This document shows positions 1 to 8,401 of a stretch of 13,004 nt of DNA, piece after piece (the stretch's first letter is position 1; the number at the start of each line of letters is the position of its first letter). A program made the translations under genes and the position numbers. The DNA lies in contig JAZRPJ010000244.1 of assembly GCA_045649205.1 (NCBI GenBank), forward strand, positions 1 through 13,004, in the 5' to 3' direction. The DNA comes from Flemingiibacterium sp045649205 (lineage in GTDB: Bacteria; Bacillota; Clostridia; Oscillospirales; CAG-272). Below the pieces are notes generated by a model. It was given only the letters and a program-made list of their open reading frames with translations. It did no database searches and was not told the origin of the DNA.

Positions 1-18
1 AAAATTCACAAAATAATC

Positions 19-47
19 TTGATATTGCACGAATAAGGTGGTATAAT
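19..47 (+). promoter_or_regulatory. Sigma-A promoter of the rluA-walRK gene run
   Basis: A -35 box TTGATA (19-24) and a perfect -10 box TATAAT (42-47) are separated by 17 bases. A TG at 39-40, one base before the -10, makes an extended -10 element. Transcription should start near position 54, leaving a leader of about 37 bases before the GTG start at 91. It is the best match to the consensus in the window and the likely main promoter for the closely spaced genes that follow. Confidence 0.85.
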
Positions 48-90
48 ATATGTATGATGCGGTAGTGTTGCTATTTTTGGAGGGCGTTCG

Positions 91-1020
91 GTGGAATATT
101 TGATAGACGAGGGCTTTGACGGAAAGACGGTGAAGGATTTACTGCGGCAGAGCGGGATATCCCACGGAGCGGTCACGCGGCTGAAGCGATTGGAGCGTGG
201 CATCACTGTAAACGGTGAACGCGTAACTGTCAGAAAAGTTCTACAAAAAGGGGACATTCTCCGTCTTATGACCGATGACCTGCAGTCGGATGAAAACGCA
301 CATCTTATTCCCGAAGAAATGGAGCTTGACATCCTTTACGAAGACGGGGACATAATTGCTATTAACAAGCCACCGTTTATGCCGGCGCACATTTCTTTAG
401 GGCATCAGAGTGGGACTCTTGCCAACGGCGTTGCCTATTATTTCTCATCCCGGGGGATACCCTTTGTATTTCGGGCAGTCAATCGGCTTGACCGGGACAC
501 AAGCGGAGTTATACTGATTGCCAAAAATAAGATCAGTGCCGCAAGATTTTCAAAACTTTTACAGTCAGGAAAGATAAAAAAGAAATACATTGCAGTTCTT
601 AACGGCGAGCTTTCTTCTGCGGTGGGTGAGATCAGAAAGCCCATCAGACGGAAGCCGGACAGCATCATGCTTCGTGAGGTCTGCGAAGCCTCTGACCATG
701 GGGCGAAAAGCGCACTTACCGTTTATACGGTTTTGGGGGTGGGCGGTGACGTCACCCTTGTGGAGGCAGAGCCGATTACCGGACGCACCCACCAGCTTCG
801 CGTACATTTTGCCTCGGAGGGATGTCCAATCGTGGGGGACGGATTTTACGGAAGTGCCGAAAGTACACCCACGTGGGCAGATAAAGCGATTTCCAGGCAG
901 GCACTTCACGCGGCATCTCTTGAGATAGATTTCGGCGACAGAGCTTTAAAAATCACCGCCCCTCTCTGGGAGGACATGTCGGCTCTTGTCAAACATATAA
1001 ACTCATCGGAGAAAATTTAA
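91..1020 (+). CDS. RluA-family RNA pseudouridine synthase with S4 domain
   Basis: The product should convert specific uridines of rRNA or tRNA to pseudouridine in the cytoplasm. An N-terminal S4-like RNA-binding region (about residues 12-60) is followed by the RluA catalytic domain (about 80-300). The signature RLDRDTSG lies at 132-139 with the catalytic aspartate at D134, and the conserved GRTHQLRVHF is at 231-240. The residue before RLD is N131, where most family members have histidine. The 309-residue length is normal for RluD/YlyB-type enzymes. The GTG start is supported by GGAGGG at 79-84, six bases upstream. The stop codon overlaps the next start by one base (TAATG), so the next gene is translationally coupled. 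The exact target uridine cannot be read from the sequence. Confidence 0.93.
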   Translation: MEYLIDEGFDGKTVKDLLRQSGISHGAVTRLKRLERGITVNGERVTVRKVLQKGDILRLMTDDLQSDENAHLIPEEMELDILYEDGDIIAINKPPFMPAHISLGHQSGTLANGVAYYFSSRGIPFVFRAVNRLDRDTSGVILIAKNKISAARFSKLLQSGKIKKKYIAVLNGELSSAVGEIRKPIRRKPDSIMLREVCEASDHGAKSALTVYTVLGVGGDVTLVEAEPITGRTHQLRVHFASEGCPIVGDGFYGSAESTPTWADKAISRQALHAASLEIDFGDRALKITAPLWEDMSALVKHINSSEKI

Positions 1021-2138
1021 TGAACAAAGAAAAAATCGGGGCTTTTTTAAAAAAGCGTTCTTCAAAAGTATTTCTGGCGTTTTTCGCCCTTGCGGTCGTT
1101 GCCCTTATAATACACCTTCTTTGCCTTGTATCGGCGGATTTTGCCGATATGTTCAACCGATACATCAGCTTTCCCGTAAGGGCGGCGATGGCGGCATTGA
1201 CCGGAATTTTGCCATTTTCTCTCGGTGAAACCTTAATCATTTCCCTGCCCGTGTGGGTTTCCGTAATCCTGTTTTTCGGCATACGTGCCACCTCAAAAAG
1301 AAGGGGCGGGCAGTATATTTTCGGACTTTCATCCTTTCTGGCACTTCTCTATGCTATGTTCGTTCTTACTTCAACAGCAGGCTACAACGGTAAGCCTCTC
1401 GACGTGAAATTAGGGCTTTCTGACGAGCCGATCACAGCGGCGGAGCTTCGGGATTCTGCTTTTTATATGATCGAAAAAATGAACGAGGAGCTTGACGAGG
1501 TGGAATTCCTTTATGGTTCCTCATCGGTCATGCCCTATTCTCTCGGCGAAATGAACACACTGCTTTTGGATGCCTACGACAGTCTCTCGGACAAGTATGA
1601 CTTCATCCCGAAGATGTGGTCGAGAATCAAGCCTATCGCTCTCTCCGAGCCTATGTCATACACCCACATAACGGGCATATACACCTACTACACCGGAGAG
1701 GCAAATCTAAACATAAATTTCCCGGATTATACCCTGCCGTTTACCGCCGCCCATGAGCTTGCTCATCAGCGCGGAATACTTCCCGAAAACGAGGCGAATT
1801 TCGTGGCGTTTCTCGTCTGCTGTGAGGCAGATGACCCTTATATCCGTTACAGCGGATATCTAAATATGTACGAATATTTGAGCAGTGCTCTCTACTCCGC
1901 TTCCTACGAGCTTTTCCGTGAAACGAGTCTTGCCCTTGATACAAGAGTGAAATACGAGATGCACGCTTACAACCTCTTTTTCGATAAATACAGTCAGAAT
2001 CCCGCCGCCGATATAAGCTCCGCGGTGAACGACACCTACCTCAAGCTTCAGGGCGAAGATGCGGGTGAGCGAAGCTACGGAATGGTCGTGGATCTTGCAG
2101 CGGCATATGTGAGAGCTATGTCCGATAACAATAACTGA
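1020..2138 (+). CDS. DUF3810-family membrane protein, putative zinc metallopeptidase
   Basis: This is a 372-residue protein of the uncharacterised DUF3810 family. Three hydrophobic segments at about residues 17-38, 68-87 and 98-118 anchor it in the membrane, and the rest is soluble. The soluble part carries AAHELAHQRGILPENEANF (243-261). HELAH (245-249) is an HExxH zinc-peptidase motif, and E258 within ENEAN is a plausible third ligand, as in gluzincin-like enzymes, though it is unusually close to the motif. No substrate is known for the family and peptidase activity is an inference. The ATG overlaps the rluA stop. It lies between rluA and an exported deacetylase-like protein, four genes upstream of walK, which hints at an envelope role. 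Family assignment is confident; function is open. Confidence 0.85.
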   Translation: MNKEKIGAFLKKRSSKVFLAFFALAVVALIIHLLCLVSADFADMFNRYISFPVRAAMAALTGILPFSLGETLIISLPVWVSVILFFGIRATSKRRGGQYIFGLSSFLALLYAMFVLTSTAGYNGKPLDVKLGLSDEPITAAELRDSAFYMIEKMNEELDEVEFLYGSSSVMPYSLGEMNTLLLDAYDSLSDKYDFIPKMWSRIKPIALSEPMSYTHITGIYTYYTGEANLNINFPDYTLPFTAAHELAHQRGILPENEANFVAFLVCCEADDPYIRYSGYLNMYEYLSSALYSASYELFRETSLALDTRVKYEMHAYNLFFDKYSQNPAADISSAVNDTYLKLQGEDAGERSYGMVVDLAAAYVRAMSDNNN

Positions 2139-2152
2139 GAGGCGGTGGAGTT

Positions 2153-3316
2153 ATGAAAAAAAACTTCGCAAAGCTATTATCCCTGGCCTTTGCCCTGCTA
2201 ACTGTAATGACTGCCGTTTTTATGGCGAGAGTCGAACTGCACGGTGCGGAGGGGCATATGGTCTACTGCAATGACCGCCCGTGGTACAGCGAAAGCAGAC
2301 TCCCGGCGGAGAATGTGTACGGAGCGGTATATTTGCCCCTCGACCTGTTTGTTCAGCTCCCTACGGTGAATGTCCGCGTGAACGATACGCTCAACACCTT
2401 TATCATAACCCACGGCGACAAATATCTTTCCTTCGACGTGAATTCCAATTTCGCCGCCAATCAGGACAGAGTGCGTATGTACATCGCCACTGCCGAATAT
2501 CACGGCGAAAGGTATGTGCCGGCAAAAACCGTATGTACATATCTGGGGCTCAGATATGAGGAAATGGTAAGCACCGCCACCGGAGCGGTCGCCGTAAGAG
2601 TATCAGATGAAAGATCCGCAAAAACCTTCTATGAGCTTGTAAAAAAACATTATCCTGAGTTTTTTGAGCCTAAAGAAACGCCTCCGGTAAGTGAAACCAA
2701 GGATACAACGGAAGCTCCCGTTCTTTCGGAGCGCACCTTATATATCGCCATTGACCTTTCGGAGGGGACTTATGCCGATGATATTTTGCAGGTCCTTTCA
2801 AAATACAACTGCATCGCAACCTTCTTTCTGCGGGATGAAAGTCTTGAATCATCCCCGGAGCTTTTATCGAAAATCGCCGCCGCAGGGCATGAGCTTGCAA
2901 TAGGTGCCGACGGTTCTGCATGGGACAGCTTCGGTACAGCCGAGGATATTGTCAAATATATTGAGGAAAAAAACAGCTTTTTGGAAAGAGCCGTAAGACG
3001 CAAATCTCATATGATCGGGCTTCCCCATAACGGGGGGCTTGTAATGAAGGAGGACGCCGTCACATCCCTTAACGGGGAAGGCTATTTTGGATGGTATTCG
3101 AATGTGACCGTTCCCTCAGATGCAACTGTATACCGCGGCTCAAATATCGCCATCAACGGTATCTGGAGAAATGATGTGGCTGGCATTTGGTTTGCCGAAG
3201 GCAGGAATACAAAGGATACTCTTGAAAGAGTCCTCAAATTTATTGACAGCAACAGAAGTGCGTGCGAGCTTCGTCTGATAACGCCCCCATTCAATGGATA
3301 CGGCGACGGACAATAA
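2153..3316 (+). CDS. Exported protein: copper-amine-oxidase-like N-domain plus degenerate polysaccharide deacetylase domain
   Basis: Residues 1-32 form a signal peptide or membrane anchor (MKKNFAKLL, then a hydrophobic core). Residues about 36-150 resemble the copper amine oxidase N-terminal (stalk) domain common in Firmicute surface proteins, with YLPLDLF at 60-66 and YVPAKTVCTYLGLRYE at 121-136. A low-complexity linker rich in E, T and P (about 172-190) leads to a NodB-like fold at about 194-385. The metal and catalytic motifs are lost: the TFDDG motif reads IDLSEG (200-205), and the usual HSxxH that follows GHE is absent (GHELAIGADG, 245-254). It is probably not an active deacetylase and may instead bind glycan or act as a regulator. 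The start follows a purine-rich site (GGTGGAG, 2144-2150). It starts 14 bases after the DUF3810 gene. Confidence 0.72.
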   Translation: MKKNFAKLLSLAFALLTVMTAVFMARVELHGAEGHMVYCNDRPWYSESRLPAENVYGAVYLPLDLFVQLPTVNVRVNDTLNTFIITHGDKYLSFDVNSNFAANQDRVRMYIATAEYHGERYVPAKTVCTYLGLRYEEMVSTATGAVAVRVSDERSAKTFYELVKKHYPEFFEPKETPPVSETKDTTEAPVLSERTLYIAIDLSEGTYADDILQVLSKYNCIATFFLRDESLESSPELLSKIAAAGHELAIGADGSAWDSFGTAEDIVKYIEEKNSFLERAVRRKSHMIGLPHNGGLVMKEDAVTSLNGEGYFGWYSNVTVPSDATVYRGSNIAINGIWRNDVAGIWFAEGRNTKDTLERVLKFIDSNRSACELRLITPPFNGYGDGQ

Positions 3317-3366
3317 TATAGACCTCGAAACACAAGCGACAAATACAGAAAGGCGGTCATAATATT

Positions 3367-4080
3367 ATGGCAGATACAGCAGGTAAAAAGAAAGTCCTGG
3401 TTGTGGAGGACGAAAAAAATATCGCAATGACCCTCGCCTACAATCTCATGAAAGCCGGATATGCTTACGATTTGGCTTTTGACGGAGAGGACGGACTTAA
3501 AAAGGCACTTTCCGGCACCTTTGACCTTATACTGCTTGACCTTATGCTTCCGAAAATGGACGGCTTTGAGGTCTGCCGCAGAGTCAGAGAGAAGCTGGCT
3601 ACTCCCATAATCATCGCCACCGCCCGTGTGGAGGAGGTTGACAAGATAATGGGCCTTGACATCGGCGCGGATGACTATGTTACAAAGCCCTTTTCAATGA
3701 ACGAGCTTCTTGCCAGGATCAAGGCGAATATACGCCGCTCCGGAAACGAGATGGTCACAGCAAATAAGGTCGAGGGACAGGCACTTATCACCATAAGAGG
3801 GCTTGTCATCGACACCTCAAAATATCAGGTAACAAGGGACTCCGAGCTTATCGAGCTTACCAAAAAGGAATATGAGCTGCTTGTCTTCATGGCAAAAAAC
3901 CAGGGCACGGTGTATTCCCGCGAGGAACTGCTCACCGAGGTGTGGGGCTATGACGGATTTTACGGAGATACCTCCAGCGTGGATGTTACGGTCAGTCGTC
4001 TTCGTGCCAAGCTTGAAGCGGATGCCGGAAGACCGGAGTACCTTTTCACAAAGCGCGGCAGGGGGTACTTCATAAAATAA
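3367..4080 (+). CDS. walR: OmpR/PhoB-family response regulator WalR (YycF)
   Basis: This is the DNA-binding partner of the WalRK cell-wall two-component system. The receiver domain (about 8-122) has the acidic pocket E14-D15-E16, phospho-acceptor D58 in LLDLMLP, T85 and K107. The winged-helix domain (about 140-236) shows ELTKKEYELL (163-172), the recognition-helix region SVDVTVSRLRAKLE (204-217) and the terminal KRGRGYF wing. The segment from EVDKIMGLDIGADDYVTKPF onward is very WalR-like. The length of 237 fits. The start is preceded by AGGCGG (3351-3356), ten bases away. The 50-base gap from the previous gene has no terminator and no convincing promoter. Identity as WalR rather than PhoB rests on this similarity plus the downstream walK-yycH-yycI order. 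Confidence 0.9.
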   Translation: MADTAGKKKVLVVEDEKNIAMTLAYNLMKAGYAYDLAFDGEDGLKKALSGTFDLILLDLMLPKMDGFEVCRRVREKLATPIIIATARVEEVDKIMGLDIGADDYVTKPFSMNELLARIKANIRRSGNEMVTANKVEGQALITIRGLVIDTSKYQVTRDSELIELTKKEYELLVFMAKNQGTVYSREELLTEVWGYDGFYGDTSSVDVTVSRLRAKLEADAGRPEYLFTKRGRGYFIK

Positions 4081-4083
4081 GCT

Positions 4084-5886
4084 ATGTATAACAGTCTGTA
4101 TTTTAAAATCATTCTCATTTTGGTCGTGTTTATGGTGACGGTAATGTGCGTCATCGGCACGGTACTTATAAACAACGTGAACGGATTCTACATGGACGAT
4201 TTCACCGACCAGATGAACCGAAATCTTTCCGAGGGCACCCCCCTTCACGGAGAGCTGACGGGCGCCATGTCAAGTGACAGCTTCGCCGATGAACTTTTAA
4301 AGATCCTGAACACCTACCGAGGCGTTCTGGGAATTGACGATTACCGTAATTTCTATATCCTTGACGGCGACGGCGTTTACCTTGCCGGCTCGGACTCGGA
4401 GCTTGGAAAGACACTTCAGAAGACCCCGAATCTTATCGCCGCAATGAGCGGAAAACCGAAGAATGTACAGCCTCTCGGTGCAGATTTTGCCGATTATGCC
4501 GTAAAGTTATCCTCGGGCGGCAATGAGTGTCTTGTATATCTCCGCGACTCTATGGACGAGATGCAGCAGTTTACCTGGATTCTCTTTTCCATCATTCTGC
4601 AGGCACTGATGTTCGGACTTATCTTTGCCATTATCCTGGCGTTCTTTCTTTCAAAAGCGATCACATCGCCCATTCAGAGCCTTACAAAGGGTGCAAAGCT
4701 GATTGCCGCCGGTGAGTTTTCCCAGGAGATCGACGTTCATTCACGGGACGAGATAGGTAAGCTTACCGACACCTTCAACTATATGAAACGAACCCTTAAA
4801 AATACCCTGGAGGAGGTTTCCGGCGAGCATCAGAAGCTTGAAACCATGTTTACTTATCTCCACGACGGAGTTGTCGCCTTTACCGAGGACGGAAAGGTCA
4901 TGCACATCAATCAGAGCTTCAAGAATCTTCTCGGAAAGAATTACAACGAGGGGTTTGATTTTTCAAGATTCACCCAGCTTTTTGGCATCGACTACAATCC
5001 TCATTTCAACGTGGAATATGTTGGCAGTGACGGCGAGATCAGCGACGGATGCAATATAAGTGACGTTATGTATGACGGCAAGGTGCTCGATGTCAGCTTC
5101 GGCAACATCAGCTATATGGCAGACAACGTGTCAAAAAACGGCACTCTTGCGGTCATCCACGATGAAACGGGCAGATATGAGCTTGATAAATCAAGACGCG
5201 AATTCGTAGCAAACGTTTCGCATGAGATGCGCACACCCCTTACAAGCATTAAAGGTGCCTGCGAAACCATCCTTGCCGACAAAGACATGGAACCCAAAAT
5301 GGAGGAGTTTTTCCTCACCATGGCTATAGACGAATGTGACCGTATGACAAGAATCGTATCCGATCTTTTAGTACTGTCCCGTCTTGACAACCGCCGTACA
5401 AATTGGAGTATCGAAAGCTTCGATCCTGCCAATATGCTGACTCATGTATGCGAAGTCATGCGTGTGGATGCCGAGGCGCACTCTCATAAATTAAGCTGCA
5501 GCTTCGACGGCAGACTTCCTGAAATTACCGCCGACAAGGAGCGTATTGAGCAGGTAGTTATAAACATAATATCAAATGCGGTCAAATACACCCCCGACGG
5601 CGGAAATATATCCCTTTCTGCCAGATATGCCGGCAAGGGTGTGGAAATACGCGTTTCCGACACGGGAATGGGTATTCCCGAGGAGGATATCCCGCACATC
5701 TTCGAACGCTTCTACCGTGTTGAGAAATCCCGTACCAGCGAAACGGGCGGTACCGGTCTTGGTCTTGCCATAGCCAAGGAGATCGTGGAGGCTCACGGCG
5801 GCAATATTTCAATGACAAGTAAGGTCGGACGGGGCTCTACCGTCACGATATGGCTGCCGGTAAATACGGTGCTTAAGTCAGTGTAA
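4084..5886 (+). CDS. walK: Sensor histidine kinase WalK (YycG)
   Basis: This membrane kinase phosphorylates WalR. Layout over 600 residues: membrane segment 1 (about 8-30), an extracytoplasmic sensor region (about 31-163), membrane segment 2 (about 165-189), HAMP (about 189-241), a cytoplasmic PAS domain (about 250-360), HisKA with phospho-histidine H380 in NVSHEMRTPLTSIKG, and the HATPase domain. ATP-site motifs are visible: N-box NIISNAVKYTP (494-504), G1 DTGMGIP (526-532), F-box FERFYRV (540-546) and G2 GGTGLGL (555-561). The two-membrane-segment, HAMP, PAS layout and the size match Bacillus WalK (about 611 residues). The ATG is three bases after the walR stop. The nearest Shine-Dalgarno-like sequence (GGGGG, 4061-4065) is too far away, so initiation is probably coupled to walR translation. 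Confidence 0.92.
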   Translation: MYNSLYFKIILILVVFMVTVMCVIGTVLINNVNGFYMDDFTDQMNRNLSEGTPLHGELTGAMSSDSFADELLKILNTYRGVLGIDDYRNFYILDGDGVYLAGSDSELGKTLQKTPNLIAAMSGKPKNVQPLGADFADYAVKLSSGGNECLVYLRDSMDEMQQFTWILFSIILQALMFGLIFAIILAFFLSKAITSPIQSLTKGAKLIAAGEFSQEIDVHSRDEIGKLTDTFNYMKRTLKNTLEEVSGEHQKLETMFTYLHDGVVAFTEDGKVMHINQSFKNLLGKNYNEGFDFSRFTQLFGIDYNPHFNVEYVGSDGEISDGCNISDVMYDGKVLDVSFGNISYMADNVSKNGTLAVIHDETGRYELDKSRREFVANVSHEMRTPLTSIKGACETILADKDMEPKMEEFFLTMAIDECDRMTRIVSDLLVLSRLDNRRTNWSIESFDPANMLTHVCEVMRVDAEAHSHKLSCSFDGRLPEITADKERIEQVVINIISNAVKYTPDGGNISLSARYAGKGVEIRVSDTGMGIPEEDIPHIFERFYRVEKSRTSETGGTGLGLAIAKEIVEAHGGNISMTSKVGRGSTVTIWLPVNTVLKSV

Positions 5887-5904
5887 ATTAAAGCGGAGGC
5901 TATC

Positions 5905-7332
5905 ATGAATAAATCTGACAAACTGCGCCGCGCCCATATATTCGGCCACATAAAAACGGCTGTCATGCTTCTTCTGGTTGTCAGTATGCTGGTTTTGGTC
6001 GTAGTTTATATAGGCGTTACGGGAATCTATGAAAAGGCACTTTCAAGAGCTCATATGGACGAAAGCTTTGACAAGCTGTGGAGTGTCCAGAACTCGGGCG
6101 ATGCTCACGGACTTGACCCGAAAAATCTTCTCCCGGAGTTTATCGGGTATAAGCAAGCGTCAGACGAATACCCCATAGGGTGCGTGGGGGACAGCGATTC
6201 CCTTACCGCTCTTTATAATAATGCACGCACGTGTATCCTGGAGCTTTTCGGAAAGGATTCCATATGCCGTCCACTGTCTGCGGCAGAAGGGAAAAAGCAT
6301 TTTACCGAGAGCCAGGCAGAGGATGAATTTGTCTATATACGCTATCATACACCGGTGCTTTATCAGCTTATTTACGCCTACGCCGCAGAGAAGCTTACCG
6401 TTCTCGAAACCGACGTGGCGTCGGGGGCCGATGATAATGTGAGCGGCTATATAAGTGAAATTATAATTGTCCCCGACAGAAATTATGCCGCCCACCGCTT
6501 TGTTGCCTATGCCACCGACTCGGCAGGTAATTACTATGAATTCCTTCCGGATAATCATTTTGTTGCATCGGACTTCTATATTAACAGACTCGCTGAGGAG
6601 GGCGCAAATGCTCTTACCCATAAATTTGAGTTTGTGAAAACATCGGGAAATGCGGTTATGCAGCCCATGGTTGATGCGGAGATCGAAACGGCGGTGCTGT
6701 CCTACAATACAGTCCCCACAGACAATGAAGAAATACAGGGAGAAATCCTACGACTTTTCGATTATAACCCCGATAAGCTGAATTTCTACAGCGACGGAGA
6801 GGAAACTGTATACGTGGATCTGGGCAGTCGACTTCGTGTCAGTAATGAGATCATCAGCTTCGTTGCTACCGAAAGCTACAGAGGAATTGAAATCGACTCC
6901 CTGCTTGGATATATACGAAGCGGCGAGGGCTACACCCTTTTCGACAAGCTGACGGCAGCTGATAATTTTATACATGACATAAGAAGCATCTCTCCGGCAC
7001 TGCTTGGCGGTGCTGAAGCGGAGCTTTGCCTTGGGGATGTATATATGAGCGGAAACCGGCTGGTAATAGAATATATGCAGACTTACAATTCCGTAAAGGT
7101 TGACGGAGTTCCGGTACTGCGCATCCTTTTGGATGATAACACCCTTTGTGAGGTGGAAATAAATCCCGTGGATATCCGTGCCGCAGGGGAGATCACCTAC
7201 AACCCGAAGCCGGGATATATGCTCAGAAAGCTTTATGAGCTTGACAAGCTTGAAGAAGAACAGCATCCGCTGTCTGTGGGGCTTTGCTACCACGGAGGTG
7301 AAGCAAGCTGGACTGCTTATTTTGCGGAGTGA
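5905..7332 (+). CDS. yycH: YycH-like regulator of the WalK kinase
   Basis: A 475-residue protein with a short basic N-terminus (MNKSDKLRRAH), one membrane segment at about residues 17-39 and a large extracytoplasmic remainder. This is the topology of YycH, which binds WalK through its membrane helix together with YycI and tunes WalRK output. I recognise it mainly from its position directly after walK and before a YycI-like gene, plus size (Bacillus YycH is about 455 residues) and topology. Sequence divergence is high and no catalytic motif is visible. A strong GGAGG (5895-5899) sits five bases before the ATG, 18 bases after the walK stop. The direction of its effect (repressing in Bacillus, activating in Staphylococcus) cannot be predicted here. 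Confidence 0.78.
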   Translation: MNKSDKLRRAHIFGHIKTAVMLLLVVSMLVLVVVYIGVTGIYEKALSRAHMDESFDKLWSVQNSGDAHGLDPKNLLPEFIGYKQASDEYPIGCVGDSDSLTALYNNARTCILELFGKDSICRPLSAAEGKKHFTESQAEDEFVYIRYHTPVLYQLIYAYAAEKLTVLETDVASGADDNVSGYISEIIIVPDRNYAAHRFVAYATDSAGNYYEFLPDNHFVASDFYINRLAEEGANALTHKFEFVKTSGNAVMQPMVDAEIETAVLSYNTVPTDNEEIQGEILRLFDYNPDKLNFYSDGEETVYVDLGSRLRVSNEIISFVATESYRGIEIDSLLGYIRSGEGYTLFDKLTAADNFIHDIRSISPALLGGAEAELCLGDVYMSGNRLVIEYMQTYNSVKVDGVPVLRILLDDNTLCEVEINPVDIRAAGEITYNPKPGYMLRKLYELDKLEEEQHPLSVGLCYHGGEASWTAYFAE

Positions 7333-7368
7333 CGATCCGCAGGCACTTACAGAAGATGGAGGAATGAC

Positions 7369-8364
7369 GTGAACTGGTCATCGGTTAAAAATCTGCTCAT
7401 AGCCATACTGCTGGCGGCAAATCTCTTTCTGATATTCAATATCATAAGGCAAGACCGTACCGGAAACTATATTTCCGACGAGGAGATCGCGGGAGCGGTG
7501 GAAGTGCTTGCCGAGCGAGGGCTGGTGGTGCCGAAAAGCGGTATCCCAAAGAAGAAATTCAAAGCGGCGGTTTATGAAAGCATCTACAACGATGAATACT
7601 ATATCAGCTCTGCCGAAGCGCTTACTGCCTCGGAGCGTGAACTTTTGATCACCCTGCCGAACGGCGGATTCAGCATTACCGCCAAGAACGGGGAAACGGT
7701 GGAATTTGATACGGAATTCGCTTTTTCCTATTCAAAATATGGCACATCCGCATATCTCGCATATACTGACATTACGGCAGACAGCTTTGCCTTGTATAAG
7801 GATGAGGGAGAAGCTATGGGAGCGGCAAAGCTGGAGGCGCTTTCAAGAAAGGCAGAGAAATTTTTAAATTCCGGAGTCCCCTCTGATTATATGCTTTCAG
7901 CGAAGATCTCCGATGGGTATTATGATGAAGAAAAGGACAGCTATATCCTTCTTGCAAGGCAGTATTTGAACGAATATCCCGTATTTTCTCATTATGCTGT
8001 CTGCGTTTTCTCGGAGAATACACTGATTTGTGCCGGCGGTCGCTGGTATTTTGCAGACCTTGACGAAGACTACACCACAAGTCTTCGTGATCAGGTGAAT
8101 ATTCTTTTTGATGATCTGGCATATCTGCGAACCGAATATTCGTCGGCTCCCGAAATAAGCGAAGATGATGCTGAAATCCTGCCGGAAACCGACGAAAATA
8201 TTGAGATCCCGGCGGTTAAATCGGTGTCGCCCTGCTACGCCATATATTGGAACACCGACAAAACGGCATTATATTTCATTCCGGCTTGGCAAATTGAACA
8301 TATTGACGGGCCTGCAACGGTGTATAATGCTGCAAATGGCACAATATATCTGAAAGATAGTTAA
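7369..8364 (+). CDS. yycI: YycI-like regulator of the WalK kinase
   Basis: A 331-residue protein beginning MNWSSVKNLLIAILLAANLF, which closely resembles the YycI N-terminus (MDWSxxKT followed by one membrane helix, here about 7-26). The rest should lie outside the membrane. The C-terminal block AIYWNTDKTALYFIPAWQI, ending in NGTIYLKDS, fits the YycI fold. YycI forms a complex with YycH and the WalK membrane helices. The start is GTG at 7369, six bases after GGAGG (7358-7362). A closer out-of-frame ATG at 7364 stops after two codons and is not a credible start. The gene ends the wal run. No hairpin terminator follows, so some transcripts may continue into murA. The usual next genes in Bacillus, yycJ and htrC, are absent. 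Confidence 0.82.
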   Translation: MNWSSVKNLLIAILLAANLFLIFNIIRQDRTGNYISDEEIAGAVEVLAERGLVVPKSGIPKKKFKAAVYESIYNDEYYISSAEALTASERELLITLPNGGFSITAKNGETVEFDTEFAFSYSKYGTSAYLAYTDITADSFALYKDEGEAMGAAKLEALSRKAEKFLNSGVPSDYMLSAKISDGYYDEEKDSYILLARQYLNEYPVFSHYAVCVFSENTLICAGGRWYFADLDEDYTTSLRDQVNILFDDLAYLRTEYSSAPEISEDDAEILPETDENIEIPAVKSVSPCYAIYWNTDKTALYFIPAWQIEHIDGPATVYNAANGTIYLKDS

Positions 8365-8378
8365 TTTTCTGGGAAATT

Positions 8379-8395
8379 TGTAAATATTCTGTTAA
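8379..8395 (+). promoter_or_regulatory. Predicted WalR binding box upstream of murA
   Basis: The sequence TGTAAA-TATTC-TGTTAA matches the published WalR/YycF consensus TGTWAH-N5-TGTWAH at all twelve specified positions. It lies 6 bases upstream of the -35 region and 29 bases upstream of the murA -10 box, centred near -50 from the predicted transcription start. That placement suits activation of a promoter with a poor -35. The match is seen directly; binding is inferred. Confidence 0.65.
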
Positions 8396-8401
8396 AACAT
8401 C

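Noticed and set aside
2156..2163. Run of eight A residues just after the start of the deacetylase-like gene, as a slippage or phase-variation site
   Set aside because: It simply encodes the common MKKN lipoprotein/signal-peptide start. The frame is open and no alternative product is visible.
3290..3319. Possible walR promoter (TTCAAT, 18 bases, TAATAT)
   Set aside because: Only 3 of 6 and 4 of 6 matches, with no TGn. The genes upstream are close and no terminator intervenes, so an operon from the promoter at 19-47 explains walR expression.
6748..7293. A 181-residue minus-strand open frame inside yycH
   Set aside because: Antisense shadow with no family resemblance. The sense frame has a strong ribosome site and fits the operon.
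7364..7372. ATG-ACG-TGA minimal frame overlapping the yycI start
   Set aside because: It is only one base from the Shine-Dalgarno sequence, too close for initiation. Most likely chance.
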